In this document: positions 7,436 to 15,756 of the stretch, piece after piece
Position numbering within the stretch: position 1 is the stretch's first letter
How the letters are laid out: each line of letters starts with the position of its first letter
Assembly (NCBI GenBank): GCA_964652205.1
Contig: CAZZAO010000071.1
Location: forward strand, 1 to 28,660
Source of the DNA: ZC4RG36 sp964652205
Lineage (GTDB): Bacteria; Chloroflexota; Anaerolineae; Aggregatilineales; Phototrophicaceae
Direction: 5' to 3'
Length of the DNA stretch: 28,660 bases
The notes under the pieces: model-generated
What the model saw: the letters and a program-made list of their open reading frames with translations, nothing else
Database searches by the model: none
Told to the model about the DNA's origin: nothing
Made by a program: the position numbers and the translations under genes

Positions 7436-8674
7436 ATGAGCAAGCTTTATTTTTCCGAACAGGGCCTCGTCATGCCCAGCGTCGGCGAGGAACTGACTGA
7501 CTATCGCCGCGCGCGCAAGCTGCTCGACCTGCCTGCGACGCGCGAACCGGCGACCGTCTACCTGCTGGCGCGCTCGTATGCCGGGAACAGGCTGCCGCTG
7601 CGCGTGGCCGTCAACGGAACCGAGCTGCCGGGCATCCAGCCGGACAAGGCAGACATCTACTTCTGGTGGGAGCTTTCGGTTCCGCCGACTCATCTGGTCG
7701 AAGGGCGTAATATCTTTGAGTTCTGGACGGATTCACCCGCCATGAACTCGTGGTCGCTGGCGCTGGAAAACGGCCACCGCGAACCGGCGAGCTATGTCAG
7801 CACCGATTTCGGCGAAACCTGGCGCAATGAGAAGCTCGGCTATCATAACGTCGGCCTGGGCGAGTATGTCGTCCGCGTCCGGCTGGCCGAAGGGCAGGAT
7901 GCGCCGCCGCCGCCGATGGTCTGGGAAGACCGCGATCATCCCCGCTTGCAGCGCCTGTGCGCCGGTCTGCCCGCCGAAGTTCTCAGGCCGGGGCCAACGC
8001 TCGACCGCGTCCGCGCGCTGCAAAGTATGATCTGCCAGAGCTGGGAGTACCGGCATACCGGCGGCGGGACGCAGTATGGGCCGTGGGACGCCGAGACGAT
8101 CATGGCGTGGGGCAAGGCGAAGGTGGGGCATAACAGCCGTCCGCCGATTGTCATGTGCGTCCACTATGCCGTAACGATGGTCAGCTACGCGATTGCAGCG
8201 GGGCTTCCGGCGCGGGCAGCGATCTTTACCGGCGACATCAACGGCTTCGACGGCCATTTCACCGCCGAAGTCTGGTTCGACGACCTGCATAAGTGGGTGA
8301 TGGTCGATCCGACCGTCGATGTCATCCTGTTTAAGGACGACGTGCCGTTATCGGTGACGGAAATCCAGCAGTTGGGCGGCGACCTCAAGCCGTACATCCG
8401 CTACGGACGCGGGACGGCCTACCAGCTCGAAAACCCGGTCATCGAGGCGTGGATTCCTCAGAACCTCGAACGCGGCCTGTGCTTCCGCCATCGCAGTCTG
8501 TGGCCGCGCGCCGACCTTCTCGCCCATCCTGAGTTCTCGCCGCCGGGCCACGGTGAGAGTGCCTACAGCGAAACCAATCTCGTCTGGGAGACGCGCGATC
8601 TGAACGACGGCTTCGGCATGTTCCCGTTCTTCGGTCGGGCGGACTATTTCGATGCGCCGCCGCAGGGATTCTAG
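7436..8674 (+). CDS. Transglutaminase-fold protein with intact Cys-His-Asp triad, function unknown
   Basis: This 412-aa protein has no signal peptide and is probably cytoplasmic. Residues about 1-150 look like a beta-sandwich (DIYFWWELSVPPTHLVEGRN, YVVRVRLAEG). Residues about 185-300 form a transglutaminase core with C241 (IVMCVHYA), H274 (FDGHFTAEVW) and D291 (WVMVDPTVD). The 33- and 17-residue spacings fit that superfamily. Known members include cysteine proteases, amidases and peptide:N-glycanase, which releases N-glycans from peptide by amide hydrolysis. It lies 3 nt from both the permease and the NagA-like gene, which ties it to uptake and amino-sugar breakdown. I infer that it hydrolyses an amide in the imported compound, but the substrate is unknown. 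The C-terminal 110 residues are unassigned. Confidence 0.82.
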   Translation: MSKLYFSEQGLVMPSVGEELTDYRRARKLLDLPATREPATVYLLARSYAGNRLPLRVAVNGTELPGIQPDKADIYFWWELSVPPTHLVEGRNIFEFWTDSPAMNSWSLALENGHREPASYVSTDFGETWRNEKLGYHNVGLGEYVVRVRLAEGQDAPPPPMVWEDRDHPRLQRLCAGLPAEVLRPGPTLDRVRALQSMICQSWEYRHTGGGTQYGPWDAETIMAWGKAKVGHNSRPPIVMCVHYAVTMVSYAIAAGLPARAAIFTGDINGFDGHFTAEVWFDDLHKWVMVDPTVDVILFKDDVPLSVTEIQQLGGDLKPYIRYGRGTAYQLENPVIEAWIPQNLERGLCFRHRSLWPRADLLAHPEFSPPGHGESAYSETNLVWETRDLNDGFGMFPFFGRADYFDAPPQGF

Positions 8675-8677
8675 GCG

Positions 8678-9880
8678 ATGGTGACTTCGATTGATTCTTC
8701 ACGCGGCCCGCTCGCGCTGGTCAACGGGCGCATCATCCTGCCGGATCGTGTGGCCGACGGTCAGGTGCTGCTGATCGACGGCGGTGAAATCGTCGCCGTG
8801 ACGGCGCGCGACGCGCTCGGCGCGGACGTGGCGACGGTCGATGTCGGCGGGCGCTGGATCGCGCCGGGGCTGATCGACATCCATACGCATGGCGCGGTCG
8901 GTCACTCCTTCAACGAGCCGACTGCCGAGGCATGGAGCGCGATTACCTGCGAGAACCTGAGCCGCGGCGTGACCTCACTGCTGGCGACGATCTCGACCGC
9001 GCCGCTCGATAATCTGCTCGATTGTCTGGCCTTCACGGCGGAATGGATGAACAGCCCGCGCGACGGCACGCCAGTCATCGGCGCGCATCTCGAAGGGCCG
9101 TACTTCTCCTACGCGCAGCGCGGCGCGCAAGACCCGTCGGCCATGCGCGCGCCCGACGACGGCAGCGCCGACCGCATCCTTGAGCATCACGCCATCATGC
9201 GGCAGATGAGCTACGCGCCGGAGCTTTCCGGCGCGCTGGCCCTGACCGAGCGGCTGGTGAAACTCGGCATCGTCCCGGCGGCGGGCCACAGTTCGGCGAC
9301 TGACCGTGAGGTGGCAGCGGCGATGAAGGTCGGGCTGCGGCACACGATCCACATCTGGAGCGGACAATCGACGACCATCCGTGAGGGGCCGTGGCGCGTG
9401 CCGGGGCTGCTTGAAGCGACGCTGGCTTTTGATGGCCTGACTGCCGAGATGATCTCGGACAACCGCCACCTGCCGCCGACGCTGATGAAGCTGGCCTACA
9501 AGTGTCTGGGGCCGGATCGGCTGTGCGCGATTTCCGACGCGACCAACGGGGCCGGGCTGCCTGACGGCACGGTGTTCTCGATGGGGGCGATGAGCTACGA
9601 CATTCATGATGGCGTCGCTATGATGCTCGACCGAAGCGCGTTCGCGGGCAGCTCGACGCTGCTCAACCAGATGGTGCCGATTCTGCGCGATGCTGTCGGC
9701 ATCCCGCTGGTCGAGGCGCTGCGGATGGCGAGCCTGACTCCGGCACGGGTGATCGGTGTGGATCGGCGTAAGGGCAGCCTCGAAGCGGGCAAGGATGCTG
9801 ACGTCGCCGTGTTCGAGGATGACTTCCGCGCGTGGCGGACGATGGTCGGTGGACAATGGGCGTATCAGAGGCCGTCTTAA
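8678..9880 (+). CDS. nagA: N-acetylglucosamine-6-phosphate deacetylase-like amidohydrolase
   Basis: This 400-aa member of the NagA family removes an N-acetyl group from an amino-sugar phosphate. Landmarks are the N-terminal amidohydrolase strand pair (GRWIAPGLIDIHTHG, with H69 and H71), E139 (AHLEGPYF), H204 (AAGHSSAT), H225 (IHIWSGQST), H264 (ISDNRHLPP) and the catalytic D287 (AISDATN). The usual THLYNAM/THLFNAM segment is changed to IHIWSGQ. In NagA that loop contacts the sugar phosphate, so substrate choice may differ. It starts 3 nt after the transglutaminase-like gene. A NagB-like deaminase follows after a 251-nt repeat-bearing gap. The family call is firm; exact substrate is less sure. 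Confidence 0.88.
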   Translation: MVTSIDSSRGPLALVNGRIILPDRVADGQVLLIDGGEIVAVTARDALGADVATVDVGGRWIAPGLIDIHTHGAVGHSFNEPTAEAWSAITCENLSRGVTSLLATISTAPLDNLLDCLAFTAEWMNSPRDGTPVIGAHLEGPYFSYAQRGAQDPSAMRAPDDGSADRILEHHAIMRQMSYAPELSGALALTERLVKLGIVPAAGHSSATDREVAAAMKVGLRHTIHIWSGQSTTIREGPWRVPGLLEATLAFDGLTAEMISDNRHLPPTLMKLAYKCLGPDRLCAISDATNGAGLPDGTVFSMGAMSYDIHDGVAMMLDRSAFAGSSTLLNQMVPILRDAVGIPLVEALRMASLTPARVIGVDRRKGSLEAGKDADVAVFEDDFRAWRTMVGGQWAYQRPS

Positions 9881-9911
9881 CCGATGGCGGACGATCACGC
9901 TGCGCCGCCAG

Positions 9912-9953
9912 CCCTCACCCCTGGCTCCTTTCCCGGAAGGTGAGGGGAGAGAA
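9912..9953 (-). repeat. Palindromic intergenic repeat, family B (inverted, diverged)
   Basis: CCCTCACC (9912-9919) pairs with GGTGAGGG (9939-9946). Read on the - strand it follows the same order as the family B elements at 5528 and 27839 (CTCTCCCC..., then GGGGTGAGGG), with more mismatches. It lies in the 251-nt gap between the NagA-like and NagB-like genes. Confidence 0.55.
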
Positions 9954-9974
9954 AGGCGACAGGTTATTCGTTGA

Positions 9975-9992
9975 GGCTTGATCCACCAGGCC
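9975..9992 (+). repeat. Palindromic hairpin repeat, family A (copy 1, diverged)
   Basis: GGCTTG and CAGGCC form a 6-bp stem (one G-T pair) around ATCCAC. It matches the pattern GGGCWTGA-TSCR-TCAKGCCC found more perfectly at 10044, 26812 and 27779. It lies about 50 bp from the next copy, ahead of the NagB-like gene. Confidence 0.55.
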
Positions 9993-10043
9993 GGTGCATT
10001 ATCATCATGTTGTTTCGACTATCAGGTTCGTAAGCTCAAGACC

Positions 10044-10063
10044 GGGCATGATCCGTCATGCCC
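10044..10063 (+). repeat. Palindromic hairpin repeat, family A (copy 2, perfect)
   Basis: GGGCATGATCCGTCATGCCC is a perfect 8-bp stem with a TCCG loop. It ends about 68 nt before the chosen NagB-like start. Copy 3 stands about 51 nt before the SDR at 26885, a similar setting. Confidence 0.7.
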
Positions 10064-10131
10064 TCACAACAGACTGCTGTTCGCTCGCCAGGAACGGCAT
10101 ATCAACCAGCGTGAGTATTGGAGACCTTTCA

Positions 10132-10914
10132 ATGACCTTTTCAACCAGGGTTGACCAGATGGACGTGACGGTGTACGACTCAAATGAGGCGCTCGGCAGG
10201 GCGGCGGCGGCGGATTTCGCGGCCATCGTCAAGGCAGCAGTCGCCGAGCGCGGTGAAGCGGCGGTCATTCTGGCAACCGGCAACTCGCAGCTTTCGTTCG
10301 TCAACGCGCTCGCCGAGCAAACCGACATCCCGTGGAGTCAGGTGTCCGTTTTCCACATGGATGAATACCTCGGCATGAGCGACCAGCATCCAGCCAGCTT
10401 CCGCAAGTTCCTGAATGACAAGATCGGCGACCGCTTCCATCCGCGCAAGGTCTACGGCGTGGGCGGTGACGCGCCCAACACGCAGGCCGAACTGGATCGC
10501 TATACTGCGCTGCTGCGCGAGCATCAGCCGGTGGTGTGCGTGCTTGGCATCGGCGAGAACGGGCATCTGGCCTTCAATGACCCGCCCGCTGACTTCGAGA
10601 CGGACAACCTGATTCACGTCGTCAACCTCGACGTCATCTGCCGCAGTCAGCAGGTCGGGGAAGGGCATTTCGCCAGCCTCGATGACGTGCCAAAGCAGGC
10701 GCTGTCGCTGACCATCCCGGCGCTGCTTCAGCCCGCGCACGTCATGGCGCTGGTGCCGGAAGGGCGCAAGGCGAAAGCGGTCAAGGCATCGCTCGAAGGC
10801 CCGGTGACGAACATGGTTCCCGGCTCGATTCTGCGCACGCAGCCTCAGGTCAAAATGTATCTCGATCCTGACTCCGCCTCACTGCTGCAACTGCCGACCA
10901 GCGAGGCGCAATGA
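10132..10914 (+). CDS. nagB: Glucosamine-6-phosphate deaminase-like isomerase/deaminase
   Basis: This 260-aa member of the NagB/6-phosphogluconolactonase family converts an amino-sugar phosphate to a ketose phosphate plus ammonia. The frame is open from 9994, but I chose the ATG at 10132 because it follows TTGGAGA and begins just before the conserved domain; the extra 46 residues look non-coding. Motifs are the phosphate-binding ILATGNS (residues 47-53), FHMDEYLG with D77 (the general base, D72 in E. coli NagB) and GIGENGHLAFNDPP. In E. coli numbering the last motif has D141 replaced by Asn (N143 here) and E148 by Asp (D150), with H143 kept (H145). The altered triad suggests a divergent subfamily. 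It overlaps the following enolase-superfamily gene by 4 nt. Confidence 0.86.
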   Translation: MTFSTRVDQMDVTVYDSNEALGRAAAADFAAIVKAAVAERGEAAVILATGNSQLSFVNALAEQTDIPWSQVSVFHMDEYLGMSDQHPASFRKFLNDKIGDRFHPRKVYGVGGDAPNTQAELDRYTALLREHQPVVCVLGIGENGHLAFNDPPADFETDNLIHVVNLDVICRSQQVGEGHFASLDDVPKQALSLTIPALLQPAHVMALVPEGRKAKAVKASLEGPVTNMVPGSILRTQPQVKMYLDPDSASLLQLPTSEAQ

Positions 10915-12020
10915 AAATCACCGCCATCGAGCCGTTCATCCTGCATGTGCCGGTGACGCGCAGCCAGATCGCCGACAGCACGCACAGGATCAACGCCTGG
11001 GGCGCGCCCGGCGTCATCATCCGCACCGATGAGGGGATCAGCGGCTGCGGCTACACCGGTACACACGCTCACCTGCCGACGGATAGGCTGATTACAAGCT
11101 GTATCGCCGACAGCTACGGCCCGCTGCTGATCGGCGCTGACCCGCTTGAAGTGCAGGCGCTGTGGGACAGGCTCTATCACTATCCGCCGCTGCAATGGGT
11201 CGGGCGAGGCGGCATTACGCATCTGGCTCTGAGCGCGGTCGATATTGCCCTGTGGGACATCAAGGCGAAGGCGGCGGGTGTGCCGCTGTGGAAGCTGCTC
11301 GGCGGCGGCGAGACCAGGACTGTACAGGCCTACAATACCGACGGCGGCTGGCTCAACTGGACGCTTGACCAACTGCTGGCCGATACACAGCGGCTAATCG
11401 AGGAAGGGTATCAGGGCGTCAAGATCAAGGTCGGCAGCCCTGACCCGCGCGATGACCTCGAACGGATCGCGGCGGTGCGCCAGGTGATCGGCCCACGGAT
11501 TCAACTGATGGTCGATGCCAACGGGCGCTGGAACCTGCCGACGGCCATTCACGTTGGCCGTCATTTCGTCGATTACGATGTGGCGTGGTTCGAGGAGCCG
11601 ATCTGGTACGACGACATCAACGGTCACGCGCGGCTGGCGCAGGCGATTCAGACGCCGATTGCGCTCGGCGAGCAGCTTTACACGCTCGATAACTTCCGCG
11701 ACTTCATCGCAGCGGATGCGGTGCATTACGTGCAGGCGGACTGCGTCCGGCTGGCGGGCATTACCGAATGGTGGCGCGTGGCGGAACTCGCCCACGCGCA
11801 TCATCTGCCGGTGGTGGCGCACATCGGCGATATGATGCAGGTTCATCTGCATCTGGCAATGGCTCACCCTGCCTGCGCGTTACTGGAGTATATTCCGTGG
11901 CTGCGCGACTGTTTTGAAGAACCGGCCACAGTCGAGCATGGATTCTTCCGCCGTCCTGTCTTGCCGGGGGCCGGGACGACGCTCAACGCGACAGCGTTAG
12001 CGAGGTATGGCGTTCGATGA
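10911..12020 (+). CDS. Enolase-superfamily sugar-acid dehydratase/racemase (mandelate racemase subgroup)
   Basis: This 369-aa enzyme probably abstracts an alpha proton from a carboxylate such as a sugar acid. It has an N-terminal capping domain (residues 1-125) and a modified TIM barrel. The mandelate racemase catalytic set is complete: K171/K173 (VKIKVG), metal ligands D202 (MVDAN), E228 (WFEEP) and E254 (ALGEQ), and the D277/H304 dyad (VQAD, VAHIGD). Spacings between these residues match mandelate racemase exactly (29, 26, 26, 23 and 27). Sugar-acid dehydratases (rhamnonate, galactarate/talarate, fuconate) share this set. It is coupled by ATGA overlaps to the NagB-like gene before it and the SDR after it, so it likely feeds or drains that SDR. 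Exact substrate unknown. Confidence 0.88.
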   Translation: MKITAIEPFILHVPVTRSQIADSTHRINAWGAPGVIIRTDEGISGCGYTGTHAHLPTDRLITSCIADSYGPLLIGADPLEVQALWDRLYHYPPLQWVGRGGITHLALSAVDIALWDIKAKAAGVPLWKLLGGGETRTVQAYNTDGGWLNWTLDQLLADTQRLIEEGYQGVKIKVGSPDPRDDLERIAAVRQVIGPRIQLMVDANGRWNLPTAIHVGRHFVDYDVAWFEEPIWYDDINGHARLAQAIQTPIALGEQLYTLDNFRDFIAADAVHYVQADCVRLAGITEWWRVAELAHAHHLPVVAHIGDMMQVHLHLAMAHPACALLEYIPWLRDCFEEPATVEHGFFRRPVLPGAGTTLNATALARYGVR

Positions 12021-12865
12021 GCGAAAACAGCCTGAAACCAGCCGACTTCCTGAACGGACAATTTGGCCTGTCGGGGAAAATAGCGATTGTGACCGGTGCA
12101 ACCGGCGTGCTCGGCGGCGCGATGGCGCGCGGGCTGGCAAAAGCCGGGGCGAAGGTCGCTATCGTCGGGCGACGCGCCGAGCTGGCTGAGAAAGTCGCGG
12201 CGGAGATCGTCGCGGCGGGCGGTCAGGCGATAGGCGCTCCGGCAGATGTCATGTCGCATGATGAGTTGGTCGCGCTGCGCGACCGCGTCCTTGACCAGTG
12301 GGGCAGGATCGACATCCTGATTAACGCGGCGGGCGGTGGCAGCCCGAAAGCGACCGTCACGCCTGACCAGTCGTTCTTTGACTTCGACCTGAGCGGGATC
12401 ACCGACAATATCGACCTGAACCTGATCGGCACGATGCTGCCGTGTATGGTGCTCGGCGCGCCGATGGCCGAGCAGAAATCAGGTTCGATCATCAATATCT
12501 CGTCAATGGCCGTGCCGCGAGCAATGACGCGGTCGGTCGGTTATTCGGCGGGCAAGGCGGGGATGGAGAACTTCACCCGCTGGCTGGCCGTCGAGCTGGC
12601 GCTGAAGTATGGCGAGGGGCTGCGCGTCAATGCCATCGCGCCCGGATTCTTCCTCGGCGACCAGAACCGACGCCTGCTGACCAACGAGGACGGCAGCCTG
12701 ACGGAACGTGGCGCGCTCGTCATTCACCACACCCCGGCGCGGCGCTTCGGCGAGGCCGAGGAACTGGTCGGCGCGGCTATTTTCCTGAGCAGTCCGGCGG
12801 CGGCGTTCGTCAATGGCGCGGTGCTGATGGTCGATGGCGGCGTCAGCGCCTTCAGCGGTATCTAA
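12017..12865 (+). CDS. Short-chain dehydrogenase, D-mannonate oxidoreductase-like
   Basis: This 282-aa NAD(P)-dependent SDR has the cofactor motif TGATGVLG (residues 26-33), NAAG (103-106), active-site serine 162/163 (ISSM), and Y176 and K180 (YSAGK). The extended segments FFDFDLSGI, DLNLIGTM, IAPGFFLGDQNR and LLTNEDGSLT are hallmarks of the SDR-type D-mannonate oxidoreductase (fructuronate reductase) group, YjmF-like. So it likely interconverts a keto-uronate and an aldonate. It follows the enolase-superfamily gene with a 4-nt overlap and is last in the operon, ending 23 nt before a strong terminator. The exact sugar acid is inferred from relatives only. Confidence 0.88.
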   Translation: MSENSLKPADFLNGQFGLSGKIAIVTGATGVLGGAMARGLAKAGAKVAIVGRRAELAEKVAAEIVAAGGQAIGAPADVMSHDELVALRDRVLDQWGRIDILINAAGGGSPKATVTPDQSFFDFDLSGITDNIDLNLIGTMLPCMVLGAPMAEQKSGSIINISSMAVPRAMTRSVGYSAGKAGMENFTRWLAVELALKYGEGLRVNAIAPGFFLGDQNRRLLTNEDGSLTERGALVIHHTPARRFGEAEELVGAAIFLSSPAAAFVNGAVLMVDGGVSAFSGI

Positions 12866-12888
12866 ATACTCGCACCCTTCAGGCCCCT

Positions 12889-12909
12889 GGCGCGATTTTT
12901 CGCGCCTTT

Positions 12910-12911
<2 letters not shown>
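12889..12911 (+). terminator. Intrinsic terminator ending the + strand operon, built from a family C hairpin
   Basis: GGCGCGATTTTTCGCGCC (12889-12906) makes a 7-bp GC-rich stem with a TTTT loop, followed by TTTTT. It lies between the convergent SDR and aldo/keto reductase genes; the stop codon of the - strand gene overlaps its T-tract. On the - strand no T-run follows the stem, so it acts mainly on + transcription. The stem is identical to that of the family C repeats at 20647 and 26605. Confidence 0.85.
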
Positions 12912-13875
<964 letters not shown>

Positions 13876-13894
13876 GTCGCCGCTTTCTGCGGCG

Positions 13895-14689
13895 TCACTG
13901 GGTTGCGGTGATGCCGCCATCGAGATAGAGGATCTGGCCGGTGATGAAGTCCGAGGCCGGGGCGGCGAAGAACAGCACCGCGTTCATGACTTCGTCCGGC
14001 TCGGCGATGCGTCCCAGTGGGATACGCGCCGTAAGTGTACCGTAGAACTTCGGATCGGCGAGCATGTCCGCGACCAGATCGGTGCGGACGAAGGTGGGCG
14101 CGACGACGTTGACGTTGATCTTGTCCGCTGCCCATTCGGCGGCAAGCTGCCTGCACATCGTGCCGAGGCCGCCTTTGCTCGCCGTGTAGGCGGCGTAGCC
14201 CCGCCCGCGCAGCGCGAGCATCGTCCGCACCGAGCCGAGGTGAATTTGTTTGCCGCCCTGTCCCTGTTTGACCATCTGCCGCGCCGATGCCTGCGCCAGA
14301 AACAGCGCTGACTTGAGATTCATGCTGTAGACGAAATCGAACTTTTCCTCGGTCACGTCGAGCGCCGGTTCTTCGGCGTTCAGGCCGATGCAGTTCACCA
14401 GAATGTCGATTCGGCCATGTTTGGCGGCAACGCCGTCGGTCATGCTGCGAATCTGCTCGACCGAACCGGCATCGAAAACGGCAGCGTCGGCAGCGCAGCC
14501 TGCCGATTGAATCGACTGCGCCAGCGCCTCGGCTTTGTCGGCATTGCGTCCGGCGACGATCACCGTTGCGCCGACGGCGGCCAGCCCACGGCAGACCGCC
14601 GCGCCGATGCCGCCGTAGCCCCCGGCCACAAGCGCCACTTTGCCGTTGAGAGAAAAGAGCCGGTCGAGAAATGTGCTGTCGTTGCTCAC
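13895..14689 (-). CDS. Short-chain dehydrogenase/reductase (gluconate 5-dehydrogenase-like)
   Basis: This 264-aa SDR begins with FSLNGKVALVAGGYGGIGAA, a layout typical of gluconate 5-dehydrogenase and 2-deoxygluconate 3-dehydrogenase. The usual TG of the cofactor loop is AG here (residues 22-29). NCIG (99-102), S153 (LGSVRT), Y168 and K172 (YTASK) complete the active site, and YLDGG lies near the end. The start is GTG with a clear AAAGGAA upstream. It sits 11 nt after the LLM flavoprotein gene and ahead of the aldo/keto reductase. A sugar acid or keto sugar is the likely substrate. Confidence 0.88.
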   Translation of the reverse strand: MSNDSTFLDRLFSLNGKVALVAGGYGGIGAAVCRGLAAVGATVIVAGRNADKAEALAQSIQSAGCAADAAVFDAGSVEQIRSMTDGVAAKHGRIDILVNCIGLNAEEPALDVTEEKFDFVYSMNLKSALFLAQASARQMVKQGQGGKQIHLGSVRTMLALRGRGYAAYTASKGGLGTMCRQLAAEWAADKINVNVVAPTFVRTDLVADMLADPKFYGTLTARIPLGRIAEPDEVMNAVLFFAAPASDFITGQILYLDGGITATQ

Positions 14690-14700
14690 GGCAGGTTCCT

Positions 14701-15747
14701 TTATGATGGCCTGAAGGCGGGCGCGACTTGCTCGATGAACAGCTTCATCCCGGCGTCGTCGGGCGCGTCCATGAACCAGAGCATGAAATGGCTGATGCCC
14801 ATCTCAATACGCTGCTGAAGCTGTTGCTTGACTTCGTCGGGCGTGCCGACCAGCCAGGCATCGGTCAGGTAGGCGGGCAGGACGTCGCTCGTGCCGTCGA
14901 TGAAGGCGTTGAAGGCCGGGTCATCGGGCGTCGAGTCGCCGGACGGCGTCAGCGCCAGCATCGCCGTCAGCGCCGCGCGCAGCGCCGCATGGTCTGGCGC
15001 GACCAGAATTTGCGTCTCGAAGCTGCGCTCGATCTCTGCCGGGTCGCGGCCTTCGGCCCGGCAGGCGGCGTCGAGCGCGTCGAGGCGGCGCTTCAATTCG
15101 ACTGAGTTGACCGGCGTCGAGTTCCAGCCGTCGCCGTAGCGAGCGCAGGCTTGCAGGATCAGCGAGTGGGGTTCGCCGAACCAGATCGGCGGATGTGGCT
15201 GCTGCCTCGGCTTCGGCATACAGACCGCATCCCTGACGTGGTAATGCGGCCCATTGACCGTAACCGGTTGATCGGGCGGGGCGGCCCACAGCTTGAGGAT
15301 CAACTCCAGCCCCTCGATCAGGTAGGGCATCCGTTCTTCCTGCGTGTCGGGATAGGTCAGCCCGTAGGCGTGGTGCTCGCGCGGCTGCGTCCCGGTGTCG
15401 GTGAAGTAGATGAAGCGTCCGCCGCTGATCTGGTCGAGCGTGGCGACCATCTTGGCGGCGACCGACGGAGCGCGCATGAAAGTTGCCTGATGGATGATGC
15501 CGAGCCTGGCCTTATGCGTCGCTCCGGCAATCGCGGCGGTCGTCGTCCAGCCTTCCATGATCGCCAGTTCCTGACCGAGCATCAGGTGGTCGGCAATCCA
15601 GAGCGAGTCGTAGCCAAGTCGATCAGCTTCGACCGCCAGTGCCATCGTCTTTTGCACGTCGAGCCGTTGATACGACGGCGTGCGGAACAGCCCGCCGCCC
15701 GGCCAGGCGAAAATCGGCACGCAGTACCCGAATTGAATCGCAGTCAT
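14701..15747 (-). CDS. LLM-class flavin-dependent oxidoreductase (luciferase-like)
   Basis: This 348-aa TIM-barrel flavoprotein uses FMN or F420. Family landmarks are AVEADRLGYDSLWIADHLM, the segment ATHKARLGII, LDQISGGRFIYFTDTG, the barrel strand HPPIWFGE and YGDGWNSTP near the flavin phosphate site. Its overall pattern resembles alkanesulfonate-monooxygenase-like and F420-dependent reductase-like members; cofactor choice cannot be settled from sequence. No flavin reductase gene is nearby. Finding such an enzyme among sugar dehydrogenases in an ABC-sugar locus is unusual; it could be a monooxygenase on a modified sugar. It begins 9 nt after the hydroxyacid dehydrogenase stop. Confidence 0.88.
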   Translation of the reverse strand: MTAIQFGYCVPIFAWPGGGLFRTPSYQRLDVQKTMALAVEADRLGYDSLWIADHLMLGQELAIMEGWTTTAAIAGATHKARLGIIHQATFMRAPSVAAKMVATLDQISGGRFIYFTDTGTQPREHHAYGLTYPDTQEERMPYLIEGLELILKLWAAPPDQPVTVNGPHYHVRDAVCMPKPRQQPHPPIWFGEPHSLILQACARYGDGWNSTPVNSVELKRRLDALDAACRAEGRDPAEIERSFETQILVAPDHAALRAALTAMLALTPSGDSTPDDPAFNAFIDGTSDVLPAYLTDAWLVGTPDEVKQQLQQRIEMGISHFMLWFMDAPDDAGMKLFIEQVAPAFRPS

Positions 15748-15756
15748 GGTCGTCTC

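Noticed and set aside
9994..10131. Longer N-terminus for the NagB-like protein
   Set aside because: The 46 added residues overlap family A repeat 2, look non-coding and precede the conserved domain; the ATG at 10132 has a TTGGAGA site.
9881..10131. Riboswitch or glmS-like ribozyme before the NagB-like gene
   Set aside because: The gap is explained by two family A hairpins and a family B repeat also found elsewhere in the window; I see no conserved glmS core or other riboswitch motif.
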